A DNA stretch of 64,000 nucleotides from Microbacterium enclense (GTDB lineage Bacteria > Actinomycetota > Actinomycetes > Actinomycetales > Microbacteriaceae). The position numbers and the translations under genes are program-made. Shown one piece after another: positions 55,538-64,000 of the stretch; within the stretch, counting starts at the first letter, position 1; each line of letters begins with the position of its first letter. The DNA lies in assembly GCF_004022425.1 (NCBI RefSeq), contig NZ_RBZY01000006.1, forward strand, positions 19,799 through 83,798, in the 5' to 3' direction. The notes below the pieces were generated by a model that worked only from the letters and a program-made list of their open reading frames with translations, ran no database searches and was not told the DNA's origin.

Positions 55538-56631
55538 GCGCCCGCTCCCGCGACCGCCGCGACAGCCGTCACGATGCGCTCGAGATCGGCGCGAGTCAGG
55601 GACGGGTGCACGGGCAGGGAGACGACTTCCCGTGCGGCACGCTCGGTCTCCGGGAGATCCAGGCCGGGTGCGAAGTGGGCGAGGGACGCGAGGCGGTGGT
55701 TCGGGATCGGGTAATACACCCCGCTGCCGACCTGATGCTCTTCCCGCAGCGCGCGCACGAACCCGTCGCGGTCGTCCGGCACACGGACGGTGTACTGGTG
55801 GTAGACGTGATGGGCGCCCGCGGAGACGGGTGGCGCGACGACGCCGACGAGATTCGCATCCAGGAACGAGGCGTTGCCGCGACGCTGCTCGGTCCAGACA
55901 TCGACCTTCGTCAACTGCACGCGACCGATCGCGGCGTGCAGGTCGGTCATGCGGGCGTTGAAGCCGACGACCTCGTTCTCGTACTGACGTTCCATTCCCT
56001 GATTGCGCAGCAGACGCATCGACCGCGCGATGTCCGGGGTACCCGCCGTGACCATGCCGCCTTCGCCGCTGGTCATGTTCTTCGTCGGATACAGCGAGAA
56101 CATCGCGAATGCACCGAATGTGCCGACCGGACGGCCGTGGAGGCGCGCCCCATGCGCTTGCGCGGCATCCTCGAAGATCATCAGCCCGTTGCGGTCGGCG
56201 ACCGCCTGGAGGGCGACCATGTCCGCGGGGTGTCCGTAGAGATGCACGGGCATGATCGCCCGCGTACGCGGCGTCACCGCCGCCTCGACACTGGTCGCAT
56301 CCAGCGCGAAGGTCGCCGGATCGATGTCGGCGAAAACCGGGGTCGCGCCCGTGAGCGCCACCGAGTTGCCCGTCGCGGCGAACGTGAACGACGGCACGAT
56401 GACCTCGTCTCCGGGCCCGATGCCGGCGGCGAGCAGACCGAGGTGAAGACCCGAGGTGCCCGAATTGACGGCGACCGTCTCGCGGCCTTCCACGAAGTGA
56501 TCCGCGAACTCGCGTTCGAACGTCGCCACCTCGGGCCCCTGGGCGATCATGCCGCTGCGAAGCACGCGGTCGACGGCCGCGCGCTCCTCGTCGCCAATGA
56601 GGGGTTTGGCTGCGGGGATGAGATCAGGCAT
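55534..56631 (-). CDS. DegT/DnrJ/EryC1/StrS aminotransferase (WbpE-like)
   Basis: The 365-residue PLP-dependent sugar aminotransferase has the lysine K184 in SLYPTKNMTSGEGG. The aspartate is in FEDAAQAHGA (D155) and the GTSGLHLGL phosphate-binding region follows the N-terminus. It has the SGMIAQGPEVATFE start region typical of WbpE/WlbC. The ATG at 56631 gives MPDLIPAAKP and overlaps the acyltransferase stop by 8 bases. It would aminate the 3-keto sugar made by the WbpB-like enzyme. Confidence 0.92.
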   Translation of the reverse strand: MPDLIPAAKPLIGDEERAAVDRVLRSGMIAQGPEVATFEREFADHFVEGRETVAVNSGTSGLHLGLLAAGIGPGDEVIVPSFTFAATGNSVALTGATPVFADIDPATFALDATSVEAAVTPRTRAIMPVHLYGHPADMVALQAVADRNGLMIFEDAAQAHGARLHGRPVGTFGAFAMFSLYPTKNMTSGEGGMVTAGTPDIARSMRLLRNQGMERQYENEVVGFNARMTDLHAAIGRVQLTKVDVWTEQRRGNASFLDANLVGVVAPPVSAGAHHVYHQYTVRVPDDRDGFVRALREEHQVGSGVYYPIPNHRLASLAHFAPGLDLPETERAAREVVSLPVHPSLTRADLERIVTAVAAVAGAGA

Positions 56632-57250
56632 CGGTGTCCTCCTTGAGTACGCCGTCGGTCTCGATGAATCGGTCGCCCGTGCGCGGACACACCCAGGCGT
56701 CTCCGGCACGTTCCAGGGGCACGCCGGCGGGCCCGACCCACCCGATGCGTCGGGCGGGGACCCCGGCGACGAGGGCGAAGTCGGGAACGTCCTTGGTGAC
56801 GACCGCGCCGGCCGCCACCGTCGCCCAGCGTCCGATCTGGACAGGTGCGACGCAGGTCGCGCGCGCGCCGATCGACGCGCCGCGTCGCACGGTCACTCCC
56901 ACCGGGGTCCAGTCGGAGGCGGATTTGGGAGTTCCGTCGGGGTTGATCGCGCGCGGGTAGGTGTCGTTGGTGAAGACCACTGCGGGGCCGACGAAGACCC
57001 CGTCCTCCAGCCGGGCCGGTTCGTAGACGAGCGCGTAGTTCTGGATCTTGGATCCGTCGCCGACCGCCACGCCGGGGCCCACATAGACACCGCGGCCGAT
57101 CACGCAGTCGCGACCAATCGTCGCGCCCTCCCGGACCTGCGCGAGATGCCACACGGACGAGCCGTCGCCGACCTCGGCTCCGATGACGTCGGCGGAGGGA
57201 TCGATGCGGGCCGGACGCGACGTCGCGTCCGGATTCGTAGCGGGAGACAC
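56624..57250 (-). CDS. Hexapeptide-repeat N-acyltransferase (WbpD-like)
   Basis: The 208-residue left-handed beta-helix acyltransferase has many (L/I/V)GxxxxV hexads. Examples are GRDCVIGRGVYVGPGV and VRRGASIGARATCVAPV. The family-type AGVPARRIGWVG exits the helix. A C-terminal extension carries WVCPRTGDRF, often seen in WbpD/WlbB sugar N-acetyltransferases. It is the first gene of the trio. GTG at 57250 is 8 bases after TAGACT on the minus strand. It is divergent from the DUF2142 gene. Confidence 0.9.
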   Translation of the reverse strand: MSPATNPDATSRPARIDPSADVIGAEVGDGSSVWHLAQVREGATIGRDCVIGRGVYVGPGVAVGDGSKIQNYALVYEPARLEDGVFVGPAVVFTNDTYPRAINPDGTPKSASDWTPVGVTVRRGASIGARATCVAPVQIGRWATVAAGAVVTKDVPDFALVAGVPARRIGWVGPAGVPLERAGDAWVCPRTGDRFIETDGVLKEDTDA

Positions 57251-57300
57251 GAGAAGTCAGTCTAACCGGGCATCCCGAACGACCCCCGTAAGATCGACGC
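57251..57300. promoter_or_regulatory. Divergent promoters of wbpD-like and DUF2142 genes
   Basis: Only 50 bases separate the two GTG starts. TAGACT on the minus strand (57259-57264) lies 8 bases before the wbpD-like start. TAAGAT on the plus strand (57289-57294) lies 6 bases before the DUF2142 start. The second fits a leaderless transcript, the first a leader of a very few bases. Confidence 0.6.
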
Positions 57301-58812
57301 GTGCTCCGCCGATCCTCCTCCATCGTCCGCACGCTCGCCCCGTGGCTGGTGCCGCTGATGTTGTTCATCGCTCTCGGAGCGTGGAGCTTCGCTTCGCCCG
57401 TCGGGGCGAGCCCCGACGACGACTTCCACCTGCCGTCCATCTGGTGCGGCCTGGGTGACCGACCAGGACTGTGCGAGGATTCCGGTGATCCGGAGACCCG
57501 CTTGGTGCCCACTCCTCTCAAGGACGCCTCGTGCTACGCCTTCCTCCCCGCTGACAGTGCCGCCTGCTGGGATTCCGAGGCCTCCGGCCTGTTCGAAGCC
57601 GCCCGAGTGAACACCGGGCCGCTGTACCCGCCTGTCTTCTACGCCACGATGAGCGTCTTCGCCGGACCGGACGTGCCCACCTCCGTTCTTCTGATGCGCC
57701 TGGCCAATTCCGCGATCGCGGTCGGCCTGGTCGCGTCGGTGTTCTGGGCACTCCCCCGTCGCTTGCGACCGGCACTTCTGATCTCGACGATCGGCTCGGC
57801 GGTGCCCCTCGGCGTTTTCGTCTACGCCTCCACCAACCCCTCGTCCTGGGCGCTGCTCTCCGCCGCGACGGTGTGGATCAGCGTGTACGCCGTGACGCAG
57901 ACGTCCGGCCGACGCCGGTGGGTGCTGGCGGGTCTTGCGGTCGTGGCCACCGTGCTGGGCGCGGGAGCCCGCGCCGACGCGGGGGCCTTCGCCATCTTCG
58001 GAGCGGTTCTCGGACTGCTCCTCGGCCTCGGACGCGCCCGATCCGCGCTGGTTCCCATCGTTACCGCTGCGGCGGTGGCGGTGGTCGGGGTCGCGTTCTA
58101 CCTGAGTGCGGGCCAGAGCGGATCGCTCGTCGCCGGCCTGCCCAGCGACAATCCCCCGCTGACGCGGGCGCAGCTCATCGACAACGCTCTGAATGTCCCG
58201 ACGCTGTGGACGGGCGCGCTCGGCGGGTGGGGACTCGGCTGGCTCGACACCCCGATGCCCTCGACGGTCGTCGTGGCGACGAGCCTCGTCGTCGGCGGCA
58301 TCCTGTTCCTCGGAATCGCTCGACCGACACTGCGCGAGGGAATCGCGGCGGCGCTCGCCCTGGCCGCCCTGTGGGCGGTGCCGTTCATTCTGCTCGCCCA
58401 ATCACGCGCCGTCGTGGGCACGCAGGTCCAGCCTCGCTACATCCTGCCCCTGCTCATCATCCTGCTGGGCGTCGCCTCCGTCGCCGTCGACGTCGAGGCC
58501 CGTTGGACCCGGGCCCGGCGCCTGATCGCCGCCGGGGCGCTCTCGATCGCCTTCGCGCTCGCGATCTACACGAATGTGCGTCGCTACACGACGGGGACGG
58601 ACGGAACCGCGCTCGACCCTGGCACCGGCGCGGAGTGGTGGTGGCCCGTCGCCCCGAGCCCGCTTCTGACCGTCGTGGTGGGATCGCTCGCCTTCGCCAC
58701 CGGCCTCGGTGTTCTGGCGCTTTCCGGCCTGTCAGGACGCAGCGCTCGCGCGGAGGCGGTCACCAGCGGGACCGACGCCGACGCCCCGACGGTGCCGGCC
58801 ACGCGGACCTGA
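57301..58812 (+). CDS. DUF2142-family GT-C-like membrane protein
   Basis: The 503-residue protein has about 12 helices. After the first helix comes an outside acidic loop (GASPDDDFHLPSIWCG) where GT-C glycosyltransferases carry their catalytic acids. A long loop with LFEAARVNTGPLYPPVFY follows. DUF2142 proteins are frequent in actinobacterial wall-glycan loci. Likely action is transfer from a polyprenyl-linked sugar on the outer face. The GTG start is set by TAAGAT at 57289-57294. It converges with wzt. Confidence 0.8.
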   Translation: MLRRSSSIVRTLAPWLVPLMLFIALGAWSFASPVGASPDDDFHLPSIWCGLGDRPGLCEDSGDPETRLVPTPLKDASCYAFLPADSAACWDSEASGLFEAARVNTGPLYPPVFYATMSVFAGPDVPTSVLLMRLANSAIAVGLVASVFWALPRRLRPALLISTIGSAVPLGVFVYASTNPSSWALLSAATVWISVYAVTQTSGRRRWVLAGLAVVATVLGAGARADAGAFAIFGAVLGLLLGLGRARSALVPIVTAAAVAVVGVAFYLSAGQSGSLVAGLPSDNPPLTRAQLIDNALNVPTLWTGALGGWGLGWLDTPMPSTVVVATSLVVGGILFLGIARPTLREGIAAALALAALWAVPFILLAQSRAVVGTQVQPRYILPLLIILLGVASVAVDVEARWTRARRLIAAGALSIAFALAIYTNVRRYTTGTDGTALDPGTGAEWWWPVAPSPLLTVVVGSLAFATGLGVLALSGLSGRSARAEAVTSGTDADAPTVPATRT

Positions 58813-58845
58813 TCATCGACCGCGTCGGGCGGACACCGACCCGGG

Positions 58846-60057
58846 TCAGTCCGTGACGTCGCGCTTACCGACGGTGACGGAGGCGGCGACGGTCCCGACG
58901 GCGACCTGTGTGCGCGACTCCACGGTGAAGAGCGCGGCCTGCGCAAGTCCGTGGCTGCTGGGCTCGCTGACTCCGGCGGCGTTGGCATTCACGTAGTACT
59001 GACCGGCGCCGAGATAGACCTCCCCGACGCGGAGGTCGATACTGACCGGGCCGCTGATCGGAGCCAGCCGGTGCTCGAGCAGCTCGGTGTTGGAGGCCAA
59101 CACCATGTGCCCCAAGGGGGTATCGATGCTGAAGCCCAGCTCCCACCGTTCGATCGGCTTCATCGAGTCCACGTGCACACGGATCGTGAGCGGGTCGCCC
59201 TCGCGGACGGTCTTGGTGCGAGTGCCGTCGTCGGCGAGCAGCTCCACACGCTTGACCTGGATGGGATGGACCGTCTGCTCCGGCGGCGCCTCCCCCACGC
59301 GACGACCCTCGAGGACGTCGCGCAACGCTCCGATCGCATCGCGCGTCTCGCCGTCGAACACCACCGCCCCGTCCTTCAACACGATCCCCCGGTCGCAGAG
59401 TTCGGCAACCTGTTGAGCGGAATGGCTGACGAGGATGATCGTGCGCCCTTGCGCGCGGAACTCTGCGATCCGGTCCATGCATTTACGCTGGAACGTTTCG
59501 TCGCCGACCGCCAGCACTTCGTCCACGAGGAGCACATCCGGATCGGTGTGGATGGCCACGGCGAAGGCCAGGCGGACGTACATACCGGACGAATAGAACT
59601 TCACTGCCGTGTCGATGAACTCGCCGATTCCGCTGAAGTCGACGATCGCATCGAACTCGCGGTCGATCTCCTCCTTCGTCATTCCGAGGATCGAGGCATT
59701 CAGGTACACGTTCTCCCGCCCGCTGAGGTCGGGGTGGAAGCCCGCGCCCAGCTCGAGCAGGGCTGCCATGCGTCCGCGCGTTTCTACCGTGCCGGATGAG
59801 GGCGAGAGGATTCCACCGATCAGCTTGAGCAGCGTGCTCTTGCCCGAGCCGTTCGCGCCGAGCAGACCGACCGTGGTCCCCGCCTCGATCGTCAGCGAGA
59901 TGTCGTCAACCGCGACGAAATCACGGCGAAACGACTTCCCGAGCCTGCCCAGGTGCACGATGCGGTCCTTGAGGCTGTTGTCCTGCCGAACGCGGAAATG
60001 CTTGGACACCGCGTTCAAGCGAACGATGTGGGGGGCGGAAGTGAAGATATCCGTCAT
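58846..60057 (-). CDS. Polysaccharide ABC exporter ATPase (Wzt-like)
   Basis: The 403-residue ATPase of the Wzm/Wzt exporter has Walker A GLLGANGSGKST (residues 64-75) and the ABC signature YSSGMYVRLAF (155-165). Walker B is DVLLVDEVLAV and the switch histidine is in LVSHSAQQV. Residues about 264-403 form a C-terminal domain like the Wzt carbohydrate-binding domain, which recognises the finished polymer end. The ATG shares one base with the Wzm stop (TGATG). Such a tail means export can depend on a specific terminal modification. Confidence 0.92.
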   Translation of the reverse strand: MTDIFTSAPHIVRLNAVSKHFRVRQDNSLKDRIVHLGRLGKSFRRDFVAVDDISLTIEAGTTVGLLGANGSGKSTLLKLIGGILSPSSGTVETRGRMAALLELGAGFHPDLSGRENVYLNASILGMTKEEIDREFDAIVDFSGIGEFIDTAVKFYSSGMYVRLAFAVAIHTDPDVLLVDEVLAVGDETFQRKCMDRIAEFRAQGRTIILVSHSAQQVAELCDRGIVLKDGAVVFDGETRDAIGALRDVLEGRRVGEAPPEQTVHPIQVKRVELLADDGTRTKTVREGDPLTIRVHVDSMKPIERWELGFSIDTPLGHMVLASNTELLEHRLAPISGPVSIDLRVGEVYLGAGQYYVNANAAGVSEPSSHGLAQAALFTVESRTQVAVGTVAASVTVGKRDVTD

Positions 60058-60974
60058 CACAGCTCCTGAGCGAAGTTGCCCTGCATCCGCGTGAAGACGC
60101 GGTGCGAGATCACGAGCAGCACGATTCCGATGGCACCGGCGATCAGCATGCGCAGGGCGAGATTGGCCGGGTAGTCCTCGGCCGTTCCCGCGCCCCAGAA
60201 GGCACGGTGGAAACCGAGCACCGCGATCGTCAGCGGATTGGCCGCGTACACCTCCAGCACCCACTCCGGAAGGGCGAACCGAGTGATCACGTCCTGGACC
60301 ATCCGCCAGGAGTAGACGATCGGGGCACCCCACATAGCGAGCATCAGGACGACCTCCGTGAGGTATTGGATGTCACGCAGGTAGACGTTTAACGCGGACA
60401 GGAGCAGACCGATGGCCAGCCCATAGATCGTGATGAGGATCACCGACGGGAAGAACCACAGCATCTCGACCGGCTCGGGAAGCGCCCGGAAGATCAGCGC
60501 AGCCACGAGCAGCACGGCCAGTTGCACGAGGAACATGAACCCCGCGCCGCCGATGCTCGCCAGCGGGAAGATCTCCCGCGGGAGGTAGATCTTCTTGACG
60601 AGTCCGCCATTCTGCAGGATCGACCCCGTGGCGCCGAAGACCATGTCGTTGAAGAAGACGTACAGGGTCAGACCCGAGAACAGATACACCGCGAAATTGT
60701 CGATCCCCTCCGCGGCGCGGAGGAATTGACCGAGCACGATGAAGTACATCAGGAACTGGATCAGCGGGCGGATGACCGTCCACAGGAAGCCGAGGAAACT
60801 GTCCCGGTACCGCGCCTGCAGATCGCGGCGGACGAGAAGGTTGAGCAGATCGCGACGGGCGTAGATCTCGCCGATCTTGCCGAAACGCCCTGTCGTACGC
60901 CGCCCGCGCGGGTCGACGACCGCGTACGGCTCGGTGGAGATCCGAGCGAATCTCGCCTCGGTCTCTGCGCTCAT
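60057..60974 (-). CDS. Polysaccharide ABC exporter permease (Wzm-like)
   Basis: The 305-residue ABC-2 permease has a cytoplasmic N-terminus and RDLQARYRDSFLGFLWTVIRP, typical of the amphipathic gate helix. About six transmembrane helices follow, with NDMVFGATGSILQNGGLVKKIYLPREIFPL in the middle. It pairs with Wzt downstream by the TGATG overlap. An ATG at 60974 is preferred, with GAGG 8 bases upstream; the alternative 60983 has the site immediately adjacent. In mycobacteria a homologous transporter exports the galactan, which matches the GlfT2-like gene here. Confidence 0.92.
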   Translation of the reverse strand: MSAETEARFARISTEPYAVVDPRGRRTTGRFGKIGEIYARRDLLNLLVRRDLQARYRDSFLGFLWTVIRPLIQFLMYFIVLGQFLRAAEGIDNFAVYLFSGLTLYVFFNDMVFGATGSILQNGGLVKKIYLPREIFPLASIGGAGFMFLVQLAVLLVAALIFRALPEPVEMLWFFPSVILITIYGLAIGLLLSALNVYLRDIQYLTEVVLMLAMWGAPIVYSWRMVQDVITRFALPEWVLEVYAANPLTIAVLGFHRAFWGAGTAEDYPANLALRMLIAGAIGIVLLVISHRVFTRMQGNFAQEL

Positions 60975-60996
60975 CGCTGCCATCCTCGTCGTCCTG

Positions 60997-63000
60997 TCAT
61001 CGCCGGCTCCGCCGTCCTACGTCCACCATCGCTCGGATCCACCTGCCGGGTCGCCGGAGAGGATCCATCACGCGGCGCAGGCGGTGCACGACGCCCATAT
61101 GGTTCAGGCGCATGTACATCCGCAGGAAATCGGCGCCCGAGCCGGTGCCGACGTACCCCACGGTCCGCAGTCGGTCAATCTTCTCGTGCGCGTAGCCCGG
61201 AATCGTCGCCGACATCTCGTCGAGCTTGAAATCAAGGGCCGTGTGGCTGACCGCCGCATAATCGGGTGCGACGATCGTTCGCGAATGGAATCCGAGTTCA
61301 CCCGCCGCGTAGGAAGGCATCCGCTCCAGGATATGCGCCAATCCTCCGTCCTGATACGCGTCCGCCCCGCCGAAGTCCGAGTACCGCCACTCGCGGTCGA
61401 CGAGAAGGCGCAACGCTTCCGGTCGTGCGAAGAACATCGAACCGTACGGCGCGAGCGGTGAGACATCGTCCAGCGGCACTCGAATGCCCATCTCGTCGGC
61501 GAGCCGCTCGAAACCGGGCTTGTTGGCCCACCATGCGCGACCGAGCGTGGGATACCCGATGTGGATCATGGGCGGGAAAGCCAACCCCAGCCCCTTCTCG
61601 CGCTGGAACAGACCGAGGACACGGGACGAGTGGTCCCGATCCGGCAGAAGGTTCAGGAACTGCTGCTCGCGGAAATGCGTCCCCACGTTGTAGCCGTCCT
61701 GCGGCGTCTTCTTGCTGTGCAGCTTCACGACCACGTCGTAGCGCCCCGACGACAGCACGTCGCGGCATCCGACGAGGAAGGCACTCTGATCGCGCCCGTC
61801 ATTGGACTCCACCACGCGCACGGACACGTCACCGCGCTCGCCCGGCAGCCGGGCGATGTGCTGGCGGATCCGCTCCGCCCGCGTCGGGTCGGGCGTGGTG
61901 ACGACGAGGTCGTAGGGCAGCGGCAGTGTGTCCGCTCGCTCGAGGATCTCCGGCGTCATCTCGTCGTAGAAGATGTGCGCGACGACGACCACGCGCAGCG
62001 GCTCGGCCGGGTCGTACGGCGCGTCGTCAGGGCCGAGGACGTCCATGAGGCCGGCGTCGGCGTTGAGCACCTTCGGAGCGACGTTGCGGGCGAGGTTGCT
62101 CAGCGCCAATTCGGTCGGGTATCCGCCCGCCGCGGCAGCCTCGAGCGCCCACCTGCCGATCACCGCATGGCGATCGAGGAACGGCGGGGAATGGAAGAAG
62201 ACGCGACGTTTCAGCAGCGGGCACCCGTCCCCCATGAGAGCGACGGGCGCGAGCAGCGACGCGTTCGCCGACCCGTAGTCCTCCGACCGGAACGCGACCT
62301 CGTCGACGAACCCGGCGTCGCGGAAGACGGAGGTGAAGACGGTCTCGTGCTTGAGCACGGCGTCGCGGTAGCCCGGCATCTCGGGCAGGTCCCGCCAGCA
62401 CCGCGCCCAGCGCTCCGAGGTGAACATCGAACGACGCACCGCGATCCAGAACGACTGCAGGTGATGCGGCACACCGGCCGAACCGGTGAACATGTGCCAG
62501 TCCTCGGCGGAGTGGTCGGTCATGCCCCAGAAGTCGATCTCGAGGGCGTCCATCCGCTCGAACACCGCACCGAACGGACGCACCGGACCGAACCACGTGT
62601 CATTGGTCAGAACGACCTCATCGAACTCCGACAACCTCGCACCGACGTGCTCCAACGCCTCCTTGTGCGCCCAGATGTCGAAACCGACATTGTCACGCAC
62701 CAGCACCTCATCCGACACCGGCTCCAACCGCGCCCGACCCTCCGGCGTCAACTTCCCGTTGACCACGACCAGGATCCGCGCCGCATGCTCCCGCAACCCC
62801 GCCAACGCGTGCACGACATACTCGTCCACACCCCCACGACGGTCGTACACCACATACACCACAAGCCGACGACCACCCTCAGGAAAAACCACCGCACGCT
62901 CCACATCAGCCCCCGTGACGGCATCCCACGGAGCCTCGGATGCGGCAGGGGGCGCCGACCGCACACAGAACAGGGAGAGCTTAGAGCGGCCCGCCCGCAC
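60997..63000 (-). CDS. Rhamnan synthesis F-like (RgpF) glycosyltransferase
   Basis: The 667-residue protein belongs to the RgpF/DUF616-linked family of rhamnan synthesis. It starts with an N-terminal region ([27 protein letters not shown]) and has the repeated [18 protein letters not shown] and [14 protein letters not shown] blocks. A second similar unit follows later ([26 protein letters not shown]). Two transferase modules are therefore likely. The GTG at 63000 overlaps rmlA by 20 bases; GTG at 62964 is the alternative. The first ~370 bases have T/G-ending codons, unlike the C-ending remainder. It probably adds rhamnose, the product of the adjacent rml genes. Confidence 0.82.
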   Translation of the reverse strand: MRAGRSKLSLFCVRSAPPAASEAPWDAVTGADVERAVVFPEGGRRLVVYVVYDRRGGVDEYVVHALAGLREHAARILVVVNGKLTPEGRARLEPVSDEVLVRDNVGFDIWAHKEALEHVGARLSEFDEVVLTNDTWFGPVRPFGAVFERMDALEIDFWGMTDHSAEDWHMFTGSAGVPHHLQSFWIAVRRSMFTSERWARCWRDLPEMPGYRDAVLKHETVFTSVFRDAGFVDEVAFRSEDYGSANASLLAPVALMGDGCPLLKRRVFFHSPPFLDRHAVIGRWALEAAAAGGYPTELALSNLARNVAPKVLNADAGLMDVLGPDDAPYDPAEPLRVVVVAHIFYDEMTPEILERADTLPLPYDLVVTTPDPTRAERIRQHIARLPGERGDVSVRVVESNDGRDQSAFLVGCRDVLSSGRYDVVVKLHSKKTPQDGYNVGTHFREQQFLNLLPDRDHSSRVLGLFQREKGLGLAFPPMIHIGYPTLGRAWWANKPGFERLADEMGIRVPLDDVSPLAPYGSMFFARPEALRLLVDREWRYSDFGGADAYQDGGLAHILERMPSYAAGELGFHSRTIVAPDYAAVSHTALDFKLDEMSATIPGYAHEKIDRLRTVGYVGTGSGADFLRMYMRLNHMGVVHRLRRVMDPLRRPGRWIRAMVDVGRRSRR

Positions 63001-63865
63001 TTGCCTGAGCGAGAGCCTTGAGCAGGTATTTGCCGTATCCGCTTTTGAGGAGGGGTTCGGCGCGGTGGCGGAGTTCGTCGTCGGTGAGGAAGCCCATGCG
63101 CCAGGCGACTTCTTCGGGGCAGCCGATGGAGAGTTCTTGGCGTTTTTCGACGGTGCGGATGAATTCGGTGGCTTCGGCGAGGGAGTCGAAGGTGCCGGTG
63201 TCCAGCCAGGCGGTGCCGCGGGGGAGCAGTTCGACGCGGAGGCGTCCTTGTTCCAGGTAGGTGCGGTTGACGTCGGTGATCTCCAGCTCTCCGCGGGGGG
63301 AGGGGTGCAGGTGGCGGGCGATGTCGATGACGTCGTTGTCGTAGAAGTACAGGCCCGGGACGGCGTAGGTGCTTTTGGGTTGCGCGGGTTTTTCTTCGAG
63401 GGAGATCACGCGGCCGTCGCCGTCGAATTCGACGACGCCGTAGGCGGTGGGATCGGCGACCTGGTAGCCGAAGACGACCCCGCCGTCGAGTTTGGTGTAC
63501 TGGCGTAGGCGGGTGCCCATGCCCTGGCCGTAGAAGATGTTGTCGCCGAGGACGAGGGCGACGGAGTCGGAGCCGATGTGGTCTTCGCCGAGGAGGAAGG
63601 CCTGGGCGAGTCCGTCGGGTGAGGGTTGCACCTTGTAGGTGAGGTAGATACCGAAACGGGATCCGTCGCCGAGCAGGCGCTGGAACTGTTCGGCGTCTTG
63701 CGGGGTCGTGATGATGAGGATGTCGCGGATACCGGCCAGGATCAGCGTCGACAGCGGGTAGTAGATCATCGGCTTGTCGTACACCGGAACGAGCTGCTTC
63801 GAGACGCCGAGCGTGATCGGGTGCAGTCGCGACCCCGTTCCGCCCGCCAGAATGATTCCGCGCAT
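62981..63865 (-). CDS. rmlA: Glucose-1-phosphate thymidylyltransferase
   Basis: RmlA makes dTDP-glucose, the first step of dTDP-rhamnose synthesis. The 294-residue enzyme has the nucleotidyltransferase motif [35 protein letters not shown] supplies the metal-binding aspartate, and [13 protein letters not shown] and [13 protein letters not shown] are typical of RmlA. Start ATG at 63865 has GGGGAG 9 bases upstream. Its codons favour AAA, GAA and CAA, which differs from most of the window. It is divergent from rmlB and followed by the RgpF-like gene. Confidence 0.96.
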   Translation of the reverse strand: MRGIILAGGTGSRLHPITLGVSKQLVPVYDKPMIYYPLSTLILAGIRDILIITTPQDAEQFQRLLGDGSRFGIYLTYKVQPSPDGLAQAFLLGEDHIGSDSVALVLGDNIFYGQGMGTRLRQYTKLDGGVVFGYQVADPTAYGVVEFDGDGRVISLEEKPAQPKSTYAVPGLYFYDNDVIDIARHLHPSPRGELEITDVNRTYLEQGRLRVELLPRGTAWLDTGTFDSLAEATEFIRTVEKRQELSIGCPEEVAWRMGFLTDDELRHRAEPLLKSGYGKYLLKALAQASAGGPL

Positions 63866-63936
63866 TGCTCGATTCTCCCCGACCCGCCCGGTCCCCGCCA
63901 ACCCGGGGCCCGCCGGGCCTCCCGGGTGAGCCGAGT

Positions 63937-63948
63937 TAGTCTGGCGGC
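63937..63948 (+). promoter_or_regulatory. Leaderless -10 box of rmlB
   Basis: TAGTCT (63937-63942) is followed by 6 bases and the ATG at 63949. No ribosome site is seen. Confidence 0.6.
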
Positions 63949-64000
63949 ATGCGTCTGCTCGTGACCGGCGGTGCCGGGTTCATCGGTTCGAATTTCGTGC
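63949..64000 (+). CDS. rmlB: dTDP-glucose 4,6-dehydratase, 5' end only
   Basis: Only 17 complete codons are visible, giving [17 protein letters not shown]. The [12 protein letters not shown]ossmann start is characteristic of RmlB. Its divergence from rmlA supports dTDP-rhamnose synthesis. Other extended SDRs share the motif, so identity rests mainly on context. The window ends inside the gene. Confidence 0.72.
   Translation, partial: MRLLVTGGAGFIGSNFV

Overview
The window reads as chromosomal DNA of a high-GC actinobacterium of the Microbacteriaceae, most likely Microbacterium or a close relative. This is an inference from gene content: mtrA-mtrB-lpqB, a WhiB2-type regulator, DUF3499, a manA/whiB neighbourhood, an oleA-oleBC-oleD olefin locus and a very GC-rich third codon position. 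No rRNA, tRNA, CRISPR array, transposase or phage gene was found. No stretch longer than 300 bases lacks a gene. Many genes appear leaderless: a TANNNT -10 box lies 6-9 bases before an ATG or GTG. Genes within operons commonly overlap by 1-4 bases (ATGA, GTGA, TGATG). Long reading frames antisense to real genes are GC artefacts and are left out. Region 1 (1-9.8 kb), conserved core on the minus strand: secA (3' end outside the window), hpf/raiA, a ComF-type phosphoribosyltransferase, lpqB, mtrB and mtrA. One plus-strand coiled-coil gene sits between hpf and secA. Region 2 (9.9-15.3 kb), a tight plus-strand operon of membrane and AAA+ genes: a GDPD-type membrane-domain protein, DUF4129, DUF4350, MoxR ATPase and DUF58. 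The probable partner genes spoIIM-like and RDD lie at 23.1-24.9 kb as a divergent pair. Region 3 (15.5-23.0 kb), two accessory modules that separate these partners: the complete head-to-head olefin (ole) pathway, and furA-katG with a clear Fur-family palindrome. A 75-bp double palindrome lies between the two modules. Region 4 (25.0-33.3 kb): DUF3499, an inserted marR/quinone-oxidoreductase divergon with twin 18-bp operators, a small metallopeptidase-family protein, DUF5719, a 945-residue membrane glycosyltransferase, whiB2 and manA. Region 5 (33.4 kb to the right edge) is about 30 kb of cell-surface glycopolymer synthesis. It holds an O-antigen-ligase-like protein, a GlfT2-like galactofuranosyltransferase, a GlfT1-like transferase, an SGNH acyltransferase and UDP-galactopyranose mutase. 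Then come GT-C-like membrane proteins, several GT2/GT4 transferases, a flippase and a UDP-xylose synthase. A three-domain CgeB-type transferase and a GtrA/DPM1-like pair follow. The right end holds a wbpD-wbpE-wbpB trio for diacetamido-sugar-type synthesis, a Wzm/Wzt exporter, an RgpF-like rhamnan protein and divergent rmlA/rmlB. Together they suggest a galactofuranose- and rhamnose-containing, probably acylated, wall glycopolymer. It would be made in the cytoplasm, exported by the ABC transporter or the flippase, and further modified outside by membrane-embedded transferases.
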